This document shows positions 48,239 through 59,906 of a stretch of DNA of 64,000 bases, one piece after another (position 1 is the first letter of the stretch; every line of letters begins with the position of its first letter). The notes beneath the pieces were generated by a model. The model saw only the letters and a list, made by a program, of their open reading frames with translations. It had not been told where the DNA came from and did no database searches. Location of the stretch: NCBI GenBank assembly GCA_019009955.1, contig CM032228.1, positions 99,231,001-99,295,000 on the forward strand. The letters run 5' to 3'. A program made the translations under genes and the position numbers. The DNA comes from Riptortus pedestris (taxonomy: Eukaryota > Arthropoda > Insecta > Hemiptera > Alydidae).

Positions 48239-49874
48239 GGGTAAAGGCACCAACTATTGACATGCGACCAATTATTGACACTTCTAACTTCAATTAAATA
48301 AAATAAGCGTTTAGGATCTCTGAGGATTTCAAACTTGGCGCCTATTTAAAAGTAATATATTGAGTCTTTGATTACGGCATAGACCAAGTCTGCAGTGGAT
48401 GGCATAATGCGCAGAAAAAGCGTAGTTGTTATAGTTTCCTAGCAGTCCTTGAAACCTTAACGATTTTGCTAAGGAAGGAAAGTTACAATTTTGCCTATTT
48501 TATTAATCCTATTATATTTATGGACATCAATTCTTTTTTATTCATTCGTATGTTAATTATAGATTATATGGATACCAATTTTAAGTGCTTATTTACGTTA
48601 TAACAAAAGTTATTATTGGTGTCAATAATTGGAACTCCAATATAACCCGATTGTCCAATTATTGACACATGTTGTCAATAATTGGGTATTTCATAAAGTT
48701 TTTGTTTATATGTTAATAGAGTTTATTTTTCCATATGTAAGAGAATGGAGTTTTTACTTTTTTTAAATATCAAAAGGATCCAATTGTTGACATGGGGTGT
48801 CAATAATAGGTTTACAGAAGTGTCAATAATTGGATTTGGGTAAACCAGTTATTGTCAACCTCAATAATCAATTATTGACACCCCTCATTTATTAAACAAT
48901 TTTAAATATTGAGGTTATTCTCAGAGAACACCACGAGTTCCAATTCTTCATACTCTCTTCAGAGTAATTTACCTAACAAGAAAGTCCTACAGGGACTGTT
49001 AATTCTAGAAAGTTTTATAGACAAAGAGACTGTGAAGTTGTTCAGAAGCTCAACAAATGGAACTGGGAAAGTAGAAGACGAGTCTCTTTTCGAAATTTGG
49101 AAAAGAATGAGGAATTGTTGTTTTGAAGAAAGTATAAATAAACGAAGAACATATTTAGACCTAGTGGAATCAAACCCCAAGATAATCAGTTGATAAATGT
49201 TGAAGCTGCAGGACATCTTCAACCAGTATCGCATAAGGAATCCGATAACTTAGGGTTATCAAGCCCCTTCAAAAGATCTCTTAATTGGCCTAAGGACCGT
49301 AAGAAAATTTGTAAAAAACGTAACAGAGAAGTTTTGCCAAGTGTAGTTGCTTCGAGTGAGGACAAAAATTACCCGGAATGTATGATGGAAAAAAAATCTG
49401 AATAAGAAGAAAAGAAAAAAGCAAGAGCAATAGAGCGAGAACAAAATAAAGCACAAAAGGAGAAGATTAAATTAGAAAAAATAGTAGAGAGAGAAAAGAA
49501 AAAGAAAATTTTACAAATCAAGAAAAAGAAATCTAGAAACAAGAAATTACCAAAAAGTTATTATAGTTTATTAGTATTTTTGTGGATAAAATAAATTTAA
49601 TATATGATTTTATAAGGTGTCAATAAATGGTTCATTTACCAGTCGATAATTGAATTTTTCATGTCATTAATTGGAGCAAAAACTTGTCTTCGATTTTTGA
49701 CTTTAAAGTCAATAATAGTATCTCGTTTTGGCAAACTACATGCCGAATCTGTAGAACAGACCTAGGCACGTATGAAAAACTTTCAAAAATAAAAATATGT
49801 TAAATAACAAACGCTGTGCTGAAAAAAAATGTTGAAAATTTTCCTTATACTGTCGATAATTGGTGCCTTTACCC
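48239..49874 (+). mobile_element. pogo/Tigger-like DNA transposon, 1.64 kb, core deleted
   Basis: Terminal inverted repeats: GGGTAAAGGCACCAACTATT at 48239 and, on the minus strand from 49874, GGGTAAAGGCACCAATTATC. Each is flanked by TA (48237-48238 and 49875-49876), consistent with a TA target duplication. Copies of TGTCAATAATTGG or its reverse are scattered through the left 650 bp and the right 260 bp. They look like subterminal transposase binding repeats. The protein remnant is the C-terminus of a pogo-type transposase. Confidence 0.8.
48909..49560 (+). pseudogene. pogo/Tigger-like transposase C-terminal region, broken
   Basis: The first frame holds LLILESFIDKETVKLFRSST, followed by ESLFEIWKRMRN. 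A frameshift near 49184 leads to NVEAAGHLQPVSHKES and then SPFKRSLNWPKDRKK. After this come KRNREVLPSVVASSE, a stop at about 49403, and a charged coiled segment (KARAIEREQNKAQKEKIKLE...). The pattern 'PFK..L.WP......KR.RE.LPSV.... ' followed by a Lys/Glu-rich coil is seen at the C-terminus of insect pogo/Tigger-type transposases, after the DDE domain. No DDE motif remains. Confidence is for the family, not for function. Confidence 0.65.
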
Positions 49875-51417
49875 TATATGGCATTTTACAGTCGTTTTTA
49901 ATTTTAACAAAAACTTCAGAAGAGTATATTGCCAAACATTTGTGGCATGATAAAATGACGTTTTAGGCAGATATAGTGATTCAGATGTGGAAGTGAACAC
50001 AAAGTCAAAAAATAGAAAACTCAGAAAAGAAGGAATTAATATAGTTATATAATCAAACTGAAATAGGTGTAGAGAGGTTGGAATTATTCTGTTGCATGAA
50101 CGTCAAGAACCGCTAATTTATATCTTTTAACCTCCTCCACATATGTGGTATTAATCTGAAAACTTATGTTATTTTGAATACTTCCATTTCTAGAGAGTTG
50201 AGAAAGGATTAATCTTCACCTCAGAAAATACCAGAAAGTTGACCTAATGAAAACGCGAGATAAATAAATACACAAATGCCAAAGATGTTCATGGAAGTTT
50301 GAGGTGATAAACAGATCACGCTGTTCTCAAAGCAATTTATTCGTTTGCACTAACCAAGGAAATTATTGTAATAACTGTGGAAAAAAGTAATTTTTATATT
50401 TGTTAAAGATTCAAAATTTCAATAATAATGATATTTTGCTCAGGGTTATTGACTTTGATCACAAAACAAAACTTGATAGTAGGTAGTAACTAGTAGTTTT
50501 ATTTATTAATTTATCTTAATAAAACCATTTTATTTAACATTTATCCCTTCATTGTAAACCTATATCTGAAAAATCAAATAAGTAAGTTATACATGTTTAA
50601 TAGCGTATCAATTGAAAAAAAAAATATTGGGGTCCATTCAATTTATTATTCCATTGTATAAAAAAATAAATTAGGAAAAATAACATATTCATTTTGATTT
50701 ACTTCAATATAAAATTGGTTACTACTAGGAGACTTTCAGACTAGTAGTTCATCCAAAAAAAGAAACCCCAAAAAACACTAATATGAAATCTGGTAGCCAT
50801 AAATCTTTTTATTTAAGTTAGGGAAGTGGATGGGATTTCAGGAAAGGTGGAGTGAAATATGCAGGTTGTTATGTGAAACAAATTTATCTTGGGACACTAT
50901 AATTGAGGAAGTTTAAAGTTACTCCAGGAGTTAGCCCGAATAAATTTACAAGAGCACACAAACAGGAGCACGCACTTTATGCTCCATGGACTCCATTAAG
51001 TACTTAAACGAAGTTGATCGTTGAGAGACTGTTTGTAGCGTGTTAGGCTCGGAGATCGCGGTCACCTAATAGGTTGGAAGCTTCAAAAACTCAATTATGA
51101 GGGGGGGGGGGTGAAAGTTCACAAGTGTTTTGAAATAATTATATTTTTCAGCTCTAATTCGTTCTTGTCGAGAACGACATAAGTGACGGAAAAGCGGAAA
51201 GTAGAGTTCAGGTCTGTACAAAGAGAATATTTTTTTTTTGGAGGAAAAGAGCGCTTTAAAATATAATGGACTTTCAACGAATACTATTATGCAAATACCA
51301 TTACATAATATAGCTGGGCAATAACATTCTCAATTAATCATTTAAACGTCTGACTTATCAAATGAAAATAAAATATAATTGACATACACATTTAAATAAA
51401 TTAAAATATATGTTCAT
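49875..51417. other. Unassigned AT-rich DNA
   Basis: No supported gene. A G10 run lies near 51102. Confidence 0.5.
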
Positions 51418-51516
51418 TTATTTATTTATTAACGTCCAGTTAATACTACTATGGCTAATTGGGACGGGTTACTTTCAGGTTACCACCCATTTTTAGCCAG
51501 GTTGGTACTAAGGATT
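51418..51516 (-). mobile_element. SINE body fragment
   Basis: TTTATTTATTAACGTCCAGT, ATGGCTAATTGGGACGGGTT, ACTTTCAGGTTACCACCCAT and GCCAGGTTGGTACTAAGGAT match the body of the SINE at 6740. The tRNA-like head is missing. Confidence 0.6.
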
Positions 51517-53673
51517 ACAATATGTGTATACAGCTTAATTTAAAAACTATAGCTTAGATCTGTTTAAGTTAAAATAGGAGAGACAGGACAACTGACGAGT
51601 TGTCTGGTAAGGCAGCATGTGACTACAGATTCCTGGCTTCAAATGAACAACCCTCCCTTGTCTTGAATAACCACAATGAGATTAAAGAGTCATATATACC
51701 GTAAAAATTGAAAAGAAAAGGTGCCCAAATGTTTCACATGAAACCAGCAATGAGCGGCACTAATCGAGTTACATCATCCCTCTTGTACTATCGGTGCAAG
51801 TATTGGGAAAAGATCCGTTCATGTTGAACAGATTTTTAAACAGATTAGGCATGCATGTGACTTTTAGCGATTAGAATCTTCTTAAGGAGAAGCACAAAAT
51901 TAATGACTCGTCGACGAAAAAAAAATAGCCCTGAGACTAATCTATTTAGCCTTGAGCTACCTTCTACAAAACGAGAAAAAAAGAAGCACTGCAGTATTTA
52001 GAGTCATTGTGAAATAAGAAAAGGTAGATCCTAATTGGAGGCGGATAGTTGGGGGAGGGTTTGTACCCCTTAGAAAATCCCAATTAAGGTGGTAGTCTTG
52101 GTGGGAAGAAGAAGTGCGGCCTGACACAAGGGCTGTAAAGGAGGAGCTCGGTTTTTCCCGCCGGAAAGCGGGAAGAAGGCGCCCTCTTCCCAGCTCCTCT
52201 GCTACTAATGGGATAATGTGCTTAGTTCTGGCAAACAATGTCCTCTGGTAATTGGCACATCAACACTCAAACAACACCTGCTCTACTCCACTTAGAATTT
52301 AACCTATTTCTATTCCAATTTCTACATCGCACAGAAAAATGTAAAATTGACGTTGGCTTCACAAGTTTTCAAAACACATTTTGCATCTCATTCATACTGT
52401 TATGTCTTTCCAAAACCTCGTGATAAAAATACGAAGAGTACTACCAAGGTTTCGAACTGAAGTACCTATTATTTTAAATATTTGGCCCCACTCCAAATTT
52501 AGTGGGAGCATAGAATTTTCAGGGTTCTCGCATAATTTTTAATGGGACTGTCGCTGGAGTAGACCGAGATTTCTGAAGGAGCAATAGCAAATAAATCAAT
52601 AATAATAAATGTCAATGGAAATATAGTTTCGTTCAGTGTTAACTATTAGCGAGGGATTGCCTATGCTCATAGAGATGATGTTATTCCTGGAGATAGGCAG
52701 ATGGCAACTCAGGCGCCAAGGGACAGCTGACTCGATAAATCCGGAGTTCGATCTACTGATGTTTATACAAAGATCTGGGTGGGGCGGATTCTCTCTCAAA
52801 CTAATGTATGGATTCAGCGTACAGATTTCGCCATGCGTGTTATCCTGCGCTTCTTGTCTATCATAACATACACTTAAAGATCTCTGAATAGCAATATAAA
52901 GATCCCCTTGATCACATTCATAAAAACAGAAATGACAAATCAACGAATAATAACGAAATTATATTTTGTCTTCACAGCACATCCATATTCCTGTTAGTGG
53001 TACAATGTTTAGAACAGTACACCATATCAAATTAGCATTTCCTTTATACAAATAAAACATTGCATCAATTCTTTTTAGTAATTCACTTATTCACAAGTTA
53101 TGTAAGAGAACAATATTTAGAGGTTGAACGTTAAACATTTATTGTCTTAATATGTAATATGCTAATAATAATATACAATATAATGTATATAATATAACAA
53201 TACAATTATATAATATATAAAAATATATTATGACTTGCTTATATTATTAAACTTCTTTTTACATGTCTTAATTTCTAATGTTACGCTTCAACATCATTTC
53301 TTCTCGCTTTAAAATATTTTTTTTTTGCAACAATTATTAAACACTGATTGTATGTTATATATTGAGTTGAGATTGTAGTATTCTGTTTGGAGGTTCTGGT
53401 TGATTTATTTTAAACACGTTTTCTAATTTTATAATGAATAGGTTATGAACTTGTCTAAGTTGCTTTATACTGATAAGATACGCACATGTCTTGTCTTGAG
53501 TTTTAAATTAATTCAATGATATTCAATATTTTTAATAGTTTAGATTTGATATTGATGATTACCATCGTATGCATTTAATATAATTCATTATTTAGTCTAT
53601 TTCCGAGCATAATTGGTTCAAAGCCGAATCGAAATAATAGCCGTTTGCCATTTTAATTGAGTGAAAGGGATCA
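51517..53673. other. Unassigned DNA, two medium frames not called
   Basis: A 93-codon minus-strand frame (51957-52238) and a 115-codon minus-strand frame (52596-52943) occur in G+C-richer DNA around 52000-52870. Neither shows a known domain, signal peptide or splice pattern I can support. 52145-52190 has a palindrome around CCCGCCGGAAAGCGGG. These are the places I would check first for an exon. Confidence 0.4.
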
Positions 53674-54675
53674 TTAACCCTAGAATGGTAGTGAACGTAA
53701 AAATTACGTATGATCTGGTTTGAACAGTTATCAAAGGGCCGTTAACGACCCCACCACCCCCACCCCTCAGCTATGAGCCCTCCAACAGTTTCGCCTTGAC
53801 CTCCGCCATATGCAGCTAAGTGAACCTTCCCACTCGTCCAATACTATTTTTTGAAATAAAAACGACACGTAATATTTACGTATCAATACTATTAACCGCA
53901 ACTTTTTGGGACGTAAAATTTACGTATCGCTACTAATAACCGGTTTTTATGCTATAACTTAGTTAATATTATTCTCAATTAATTTTTATATTCTAATTTA
54001 TTTTCTTTTAATGTTTTTAACTTTTATTTTTTAATATAAAAAAGACAAATACGTATAGAAAGAATATAAATAATGATAATAATAATCTGTTTATAGTCTC
54101 TGAAAAATGGAGAAAAAATATTCAATGGACGAAGAAATTTGTTGAAAGAACTCTCCGATGGGTCAGATGGGGAAAATGACAATTATGAAATAGATGGATA
54201 TTGATAATCCGATGTATTCTCCAAGTGATGAGGAGGTTGAGCCTTCGGAAATAATTGCAACATAGAGTGGGCTAGATAGCGATGAGAGTCAGCAAATTTT
54301 AGAAAACATCAAGGCTATTGAAGAAAGAAAAGAAACACAGAGGTAAAAAAACCTAAAACCTCTCAAGCACACAATATTGACAGATCAGTTACAATAAATG
54401 TAGTAGGTGGGGTTGTGCTTGGTAAGAATGGATATGAATGGAGCACACAACCTCCGGAACGCGTTTCGAACAAAGCGCCTGAAAGGATTGCCGTGTACAT
54501 TACTAGATATTAACTTAGATATAAGTTAAAGAAAAGTGTATCTTTTAATAAAATAAAAAATAGTCTCAAACATTAACAAATTTTGAATAATTTCACCAAT
54601 TATCAGTTATACACGTAAAATTTACGTATCAATACCATTAAGCGGGAAATAATATCACTACCGTTCTAGGGTTAA
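53674..54675 (+). mobile_element. Second piggyBac-type element, TTAA ends, core deleted
   Basis: TTAA at 53674 and at 54672 bound inverted ends: TTAACCCTAGAATGGTAGTG on the left, and TTAACCCTAGAACGGTAGTG on the minus strand of the right end. Internal subterminal repeats ACGTAAAATTTACGTATC (a near palindrome) occur about four times (53695, 53866, 53911, 54613). The ends and repeats are unrelated to those of the 37092 element, so it is a different family. Length 1002 bp. Confidence 0.85.
54108..54520 (+). pseudogene. piggyBac transposase N-terminal remnant
   Basis: MEKKYSMDEEI at 54108 starts an acidic, broken stretch (DGSDGENDNYE in a second frame, then PMYSPSDEEVEPSEI). Later comes LGKNGYEWSTQPPERVSNKA (about 54420-54480). 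An acidic start followed by 'G..W...P' is the usual N-terminus of piggyBac transposases ahead of the DDE domain. The catalytic part is absent. Several frameshifts. Confidence 0.55.
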
Positions 54676-55453
54676 GAAAGCCTTGATAATTCTATGTAGA
54701 CTATGGCTATGAGTGATGAGTGGGGGAAGAAATACCAATGACAGCTGGTTATGCCCAAAGCATCCATTTAAATAATTCCTCAAAACAATGTTTTTTGTGT
54801 TTTTTTTCAAAACATATGTCCATTTTTGTATTTCCATGAGACGCTGTACTAATTAGCACAACGAGAAGGATAGGATGATTCAATTTCTGCTCCTAGCCTC
54901 AGCAAGTCTTTCCTCATTCATCCAGCCACCTCTGGCTAGTCCTATACCTCTTACCTTACTTTCTTGGCGAACAACTTTTTTCTGTTGGTGGATATTCTTT
55001 CTTAACAGGACAATTTGTTTCTAATTAGCACATACATTTATTATCAGGGTTGTGATACAATCCCATCAGTTGGTCGTTGAAGTTGCAGTTCCATTTATGT
55101 TGCCCACATTCATCCAAATATATTCTCAGAGAATTTCTGTCACACACCAATATGGCCCTCCTGTTTTCCAACACGAGCGTCAATATTTCTCGATATTTTA
55201 TATCTCGGTGCAAGTGTGTATATTTACACATTTCTTTTCTTAGAGGGATTCTTAAAGTTGAGAGATTTTTACAGGGTATAATAGCATAAGTACTATGCGA
55301 CCATTCCAGCTATTAAAACTGTTTTCACACTAATACTACCAGTAAATATTCTTCTGGGGTATTAAAACATGTCCCTAATTATCAGGATAACCGTGCTCCC
55401 CTCCTGTCTAGAGTAACTCTTGTTTGGCCTTTTCTAAATTTCTGCACTAGATT
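54676..55453. other. Unassigned DNA
   Basis: No supported feature. Overlapping 63-70 codon frames near 55052 lack motifs. Confidence 0.45.
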
Positions 55454-55762
55454 TTAACAGATTTCCCTTGAGGGAAATCAGCTATTGAGGTCGTACTCAT
55501 GATGCAATTTTCGAAATTTTTCTTCAAATGTCTATCGATCCTACTCAGGAGATGACGAAAATGAGGTTCGTTCAAAACTGTGTGTGTGTGCGTGTGCGTG
55601 TGCGCGTGTGCGTGTGCGTCTGCGTGTGTGTGTGTTGTGTGTGTAAATATATATATATATATATATGTCTGGTACTACTTGTCAGGAATATTAACCAGGA
55701 GATTTGCATTTTTCAGTTTTCAGCCATCAGCAATCTCACACGTCCTCTCGTGTTACAGTATT

Positions 55763-55823
<61 letters not shown>

Positions 55824-56240
55824 CTGTTACCGCTCTAGCGGTCGCAATTATTGTTTAGTCGTTACCAAACACGATATTTAGTCGTCCCCCGGACCAGGGG
55901 GAGGGGGAGGGGGTTACAGGGGAGGATTTTCGAAAATTCGAAATATCTCCGTTACAATTCGTCGGATCGAAAAAATGTACTAGTTAAATCTTAATACAAA
56001 TTAAATTTACTATAAAATTTGTTATGTGCATGTATTCTCAATCTTGAATATTATCCAAGATATTTGCATTTTTATTAATTGTAACGGTCGAGATGAGATC
56101 GGCTATCTTCGGGTTTAGTCGGGAGTTTCCGTCTGGAGCTAGTGCGTGGTTTTTGTAACTGTTCGGCTCTCGTGAAATTTCGCAATGGTAAACTTCACGT
56201 GGGAAATCTGCTTAGTTTACACAGCCCCTGCGTGACGGAC
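55454..56240 (-). mobile_element. HINE-like family copy Q, complete short-head type with internal duplication
   Basis: Minus strand from head at 56240 (GTCCGTCACGCAGGGGCTGT) to TTAACAG at 55454. The tail palindrome is ATTTCCCTTGAGGGAAAT. Next to the tail lies a (GT)n tract (55580-55645) and a short (TA)n (55648-55666). A 100-bp piece of the core (ATATTAACCAGGAGATTTGC, TTTTCAGTTTTCAGCC) follows, then a second (TA)n (55767-55820) and the regular core. The core fragment between the two microsatellites is a partial duplication or a nested copy. GGGGGAGGGGGAGGGGG lies at about 55892. Confidence 0.83.
55889..55925 (+). other. G-quadruplex-capable tract in copy Q
   Basis: Three runs of five G separated by single A, then GGGG after TTACA. 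The most regular G tract in the family and the best candidate for folding. Confidence 0.65.
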
Positions 56241-57643
56241 TTTTTTACTTCTCTTGCAAACTCCCCTAGAGCAGGGCCATCCTAGAGTTTTTTGGGTGTG
56301 ATAAACACAATCAACATACCTCATGTGCAGTGACAGTCATGTTGTACCACAATACCAGAGATTTTGACTTATTTTTCGGATAGGTCAAGATCGAGGTTAT
56401 ACCGTGTAGAACCTCCTTGTCTTAAGCCGTTAGTTACAACAAATCCATGGGAGACACAGTTCAGGTTTCGACCAAAGAGTCATTCTCATAGACCCGATGA
56501 GACTTTACTAGGTTTCGCTAGAGAATGTACTGGCTCTAGCAATTAGAGACTGCAGCGGTGTTCCAGTCCTAACGGATGTCAATGAGGAGTACAGATCTAC
56601 ATGATGCTCATAAACCTTGTCAATCATTTGCCTTACAGAGATAAAGGGATGAGTAGTCGATACTCCGAAATACAATCCAGTACTCTCGGGCGTTCCCTTC
56701 CTCCCTCTTCAAGAGCCTCTAACACATAACCGTTGACAGCACCTAATAGGCTGAGGAAAAGTGTGTTCCTTTATTTTCGCATATTCATTGATTTTCAATT
56801 TTATATATAGGGTCAAACTTTGCTTCTCAAAAGACCAACTGATAAATCGCCGTGATAATGACATTATCAGAATACTTCTTAAAAATTAGCAAGATATTGC
56901 AGGTTTGTTGACAAATGAACTAACCGACAAGTGAAGTTACTAGATTTCTATTAAAAGTTATGAACTAGAAGAAAACACAAAAAGTTCTATCAGAGTTAAG
57001 ATGTCTTCTTTATCAATGAAGTCTATGTCTGCACTAACAACAATCATATCAATGTCATTGTAACATGAAGTTAACACGAAAGTAAGGAATTACTAAGTTC
57101 TTAGCTTCTGGTATCTCCTTATTTATCTTCAATTCGGTTTTCCTAATAAGATTCAATAAAGAGAGTAGAGTGTTTATTATTCCATGTAGTCAAAGTCATG
57201 ATTTATATATTCTGAAGCACTATATTCCACATAAATCTCTTCTCTCCTGGTTGCCCGTTCGTTCATCAGGTATTCTCGTCATTAAACGGGTGGATATATG
57301 TTCACAGAATTTAGAAATAACCTCTCGTTTTGTATTACCAATATTTATATTCACTTCTACAATATAAATTTTAGTATTTTTTAAATATTTTAATTTTGTG
57401 CTGATAGCAGACGAAGAAGAGAGGGAAAGGTGAGGTTGGAGTGGTCGAATTAATTCAGTTATTATGAGTTTATATTACAGTTTTAATCTTATTAAGCATT
57501 TATGCAGCACAATTGTTATTCTACGTAGTGATTTCTAACTCTAATATTCTGTGAGATTTTTTTTTCCTTCATACATTAGTTAACCGTTCCAGTAAACGAA
57601 ATAGAGAATAGATGGAGAATTAAATCTGCATTGTGACAATCCA
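56241..57643. other. Unassigned DNA
   Basis: The frames at 56364-56546 (60 codons) and 57170-57367 (65 codons) have no recognised motif. No gene called. Confidence 0.45.
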
Positions 57644-57690
57644 CATACGTGGGAAGTCTGCTTCATTTACGCAGCCTTTACTTGATGGAT
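57644..57690 (-). mobile_element. Solo HINE-like head relic
   Basis: ACGTGGGAAGTCTGCTTCAT plus TTACGCAGCCTTTACTTGAT is a diverged family head (the subterminal motif survives as GGGAAGTCTGCTT). Core and tail are absent. Confidence 0.5.
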
Positions 57691-58646
57691 TATTTCATCT
57701 GATACTTATACATTTGAGTAACACAAGATGACTCGTAAATCAGTTGCAAGTTTTCCCTTGGCTATATTGAACACTGAGGATTGACCTTTTATTTATGGGG
57801 CATCATTTTGTTTATTTGCCATATTGTTTACTTACGATATCCTGAGTCAAAATTATAATCTAATTAGTCATTTAAAAAGTTGAACAAAGTACTGTTTTAC
57901 AGAAAGAGCAAATGTTTGGGGTTCACGATAGTACGTCAGACAATGATTGGTTTTAGAATATTTTATCCACCTGATCATTAACCCAATCATCTGATAGATA
58001 TGTCTAAAAATCTAGATGAGTAGAGATACTAAAATCAGAATTCTGGAGTTCAACATAATAGTGTTAACCTTAAATCTTATACTGTAATGGCATATCTGAG
58101 TTTTTATCTTATTTGTCATAGCGTAAACAGCATGTTGTGGTCGTGATTTCATGACACGTAAACAGGTTATTCTTTGTAAAATTTATACAAGACACGCAAT
58201 AATTAGATACACGTCGAGCGAAGTATTTTACAAGTTCTCATTAGGGTGGCGAAGAGGATAAGAGGGACACGGAACGTAGGCATAAAGGAATTTTGCGTGG
58301 GACAACATGTTCTTGATCTGAATGGGAGACATTACCATATCTTTAGTTTTACATTTGAATGGGGGAATCCAAAGGGCTGTGGTTTGTAGTGGCAAATATC
58401 CCCCGACAACAGGGGTCGTATGATTAAAATAATAAAACCATTCTCCTCTCGCTCTAGATCTACATACGCCCTTTCCCTATTATCCGGACCGTTCCGACCG
58501 TTTATATACCTGCTCCCGTTGGGCTACTTCAAAGATAACCGAGCCATATAGAAATTTAAATCAAATAATAATCATAATACTATAAGCCTACCTTCCAAAC
58601 AAATAAAAATTCTTAATATCATAGACTGGGGGTGACTGACTTATTA
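57691..58646. other. Unassigned DNA
   Basis: G+C-richer patch at 58380-58540 (containing CCGGACCGTTCCGACCG), with no supported frame. Confidence 0.45.
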
Positions 58647-59540
58647 GGGGAAAGTGGGGTAAACCGGGTAGCTAAGGTTTGAAGGCTTCCAGAAACCACA
58701 ATTTTTGCCACAAATAAGTAAAGTTTTATTGAAATAAAGTCTACTTATCTATTAACGTAACTACAAAAAACAAAATCTAAATTTTTAAAGAAGTTTTACC
58801 CTACTTTTTTTGTAAAAAGTCATTTTGCCCGGTTTTACCCCACTAGTAGGGTAAAACCGGGTACATATGTTTTTCTTGTGGGAAAATAAAAATGTAAAGA
58901 TTTTTAATCAAATTAATGTTTCTTTGTTAATAAAAAACGTTGTTTGTTGCGTTAAAGCAAACCCCTTGCAAAATTTAAAGCCTTTTGGGATCAATACAAG
59001 AAATAAAATAAAAATATAATCAAATAACAACATTAATCTTTTTAGATATTTCAAAACAATTATATATTTCAAAAAGTAAATTCATAGCTGCAAGATTTAT
59101 TATCATTTTTGTCATTATTCATGCTTTTATAGTGAAATAATTAAACAAAATTAGGTAAAATTATACTTTTCATGTTTCGAGAATCGTGGCATACCTGGTA
59201 CCCGGTTTTACCCCGCGCGTAAAATTTAAATAAAACATTGCGTCATTCGGGCATACCAAATGCTAAAGACAATAACTTAGTGTTAAAATAAAGGGAATTA
59301 AAAATCGTACTAAACGAACTACATGCCTGTATTCTAATTGGAATAGGAGCCCAGCACCATCAATAACTTTTTTCACCAAAATCATAAACATAAGCACGAC
59401 TAATGATTTGGCGTAATGGCCGCTGCTTTTTCTTCAAAGGTGGATTGTAGTTCCTCCGTTATCAGCGTCACTGACGTACACACAGCTAAGAGGAGGTACC
59501 CGCTTTGCTCCCGACTACCCGCTTAGACCCTACTCTCCCC
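58647..59540. mobile_element. Non-autonomous TIR element of 0.9 kb with TA ends
   Basis: The left end reads GGGGAAAGTGGGGTAAACCG and the right end, on the minus strand, GGGGAGAGTAGGGTCTAAGC followed by GGGTAGTCGGG. Both are flanked by TA (58645-58646, 59541-59542). Inside, the block GGGTAAAACCGGGTA and its inverse recur, including a palindrome at 58828-58861 with 13-bp arms and a related block near 59205. The short imperfect TIR and TA duplication suggest a Tc1/mariner-pogo class element. No coding capacity. Confidence 0.75.
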
Positions 59541-59906
59541 TATACTGAGCTTGCTGAGTGAGGGATTAGTAAATTTAGCGAAAAATCTAAAGGTCATACA
59601 TGAACTGCCCTGGCAAAGGAATCCAACCTTCAGCTTACATAAATAAAGCATGATAACAAATTCACCAACTAAGTATTCTCTATATCCATCTAAAAATTCA
59701 TATAATTTGATGTCATAAATTAATTTTAGCTTACACGAGAAGTATTCATTAACAATAGTTGGAAAACATGTTAAGACCTCTACTAGGTATAACTCTTTAT
59801 AGCAGAGGTAGCTTTCGAGGGCCAGCCCAATCTTCGGTGATCTGTTAACCCTGCATTACCAACCATACATCTCAGAGGCGTGTAGAGATGAAGCGATTGG
59901 ATTTCT
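59541..59906. other. Unassigned DNA
   Basis: No feature recognised. Confidence 0.5.
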
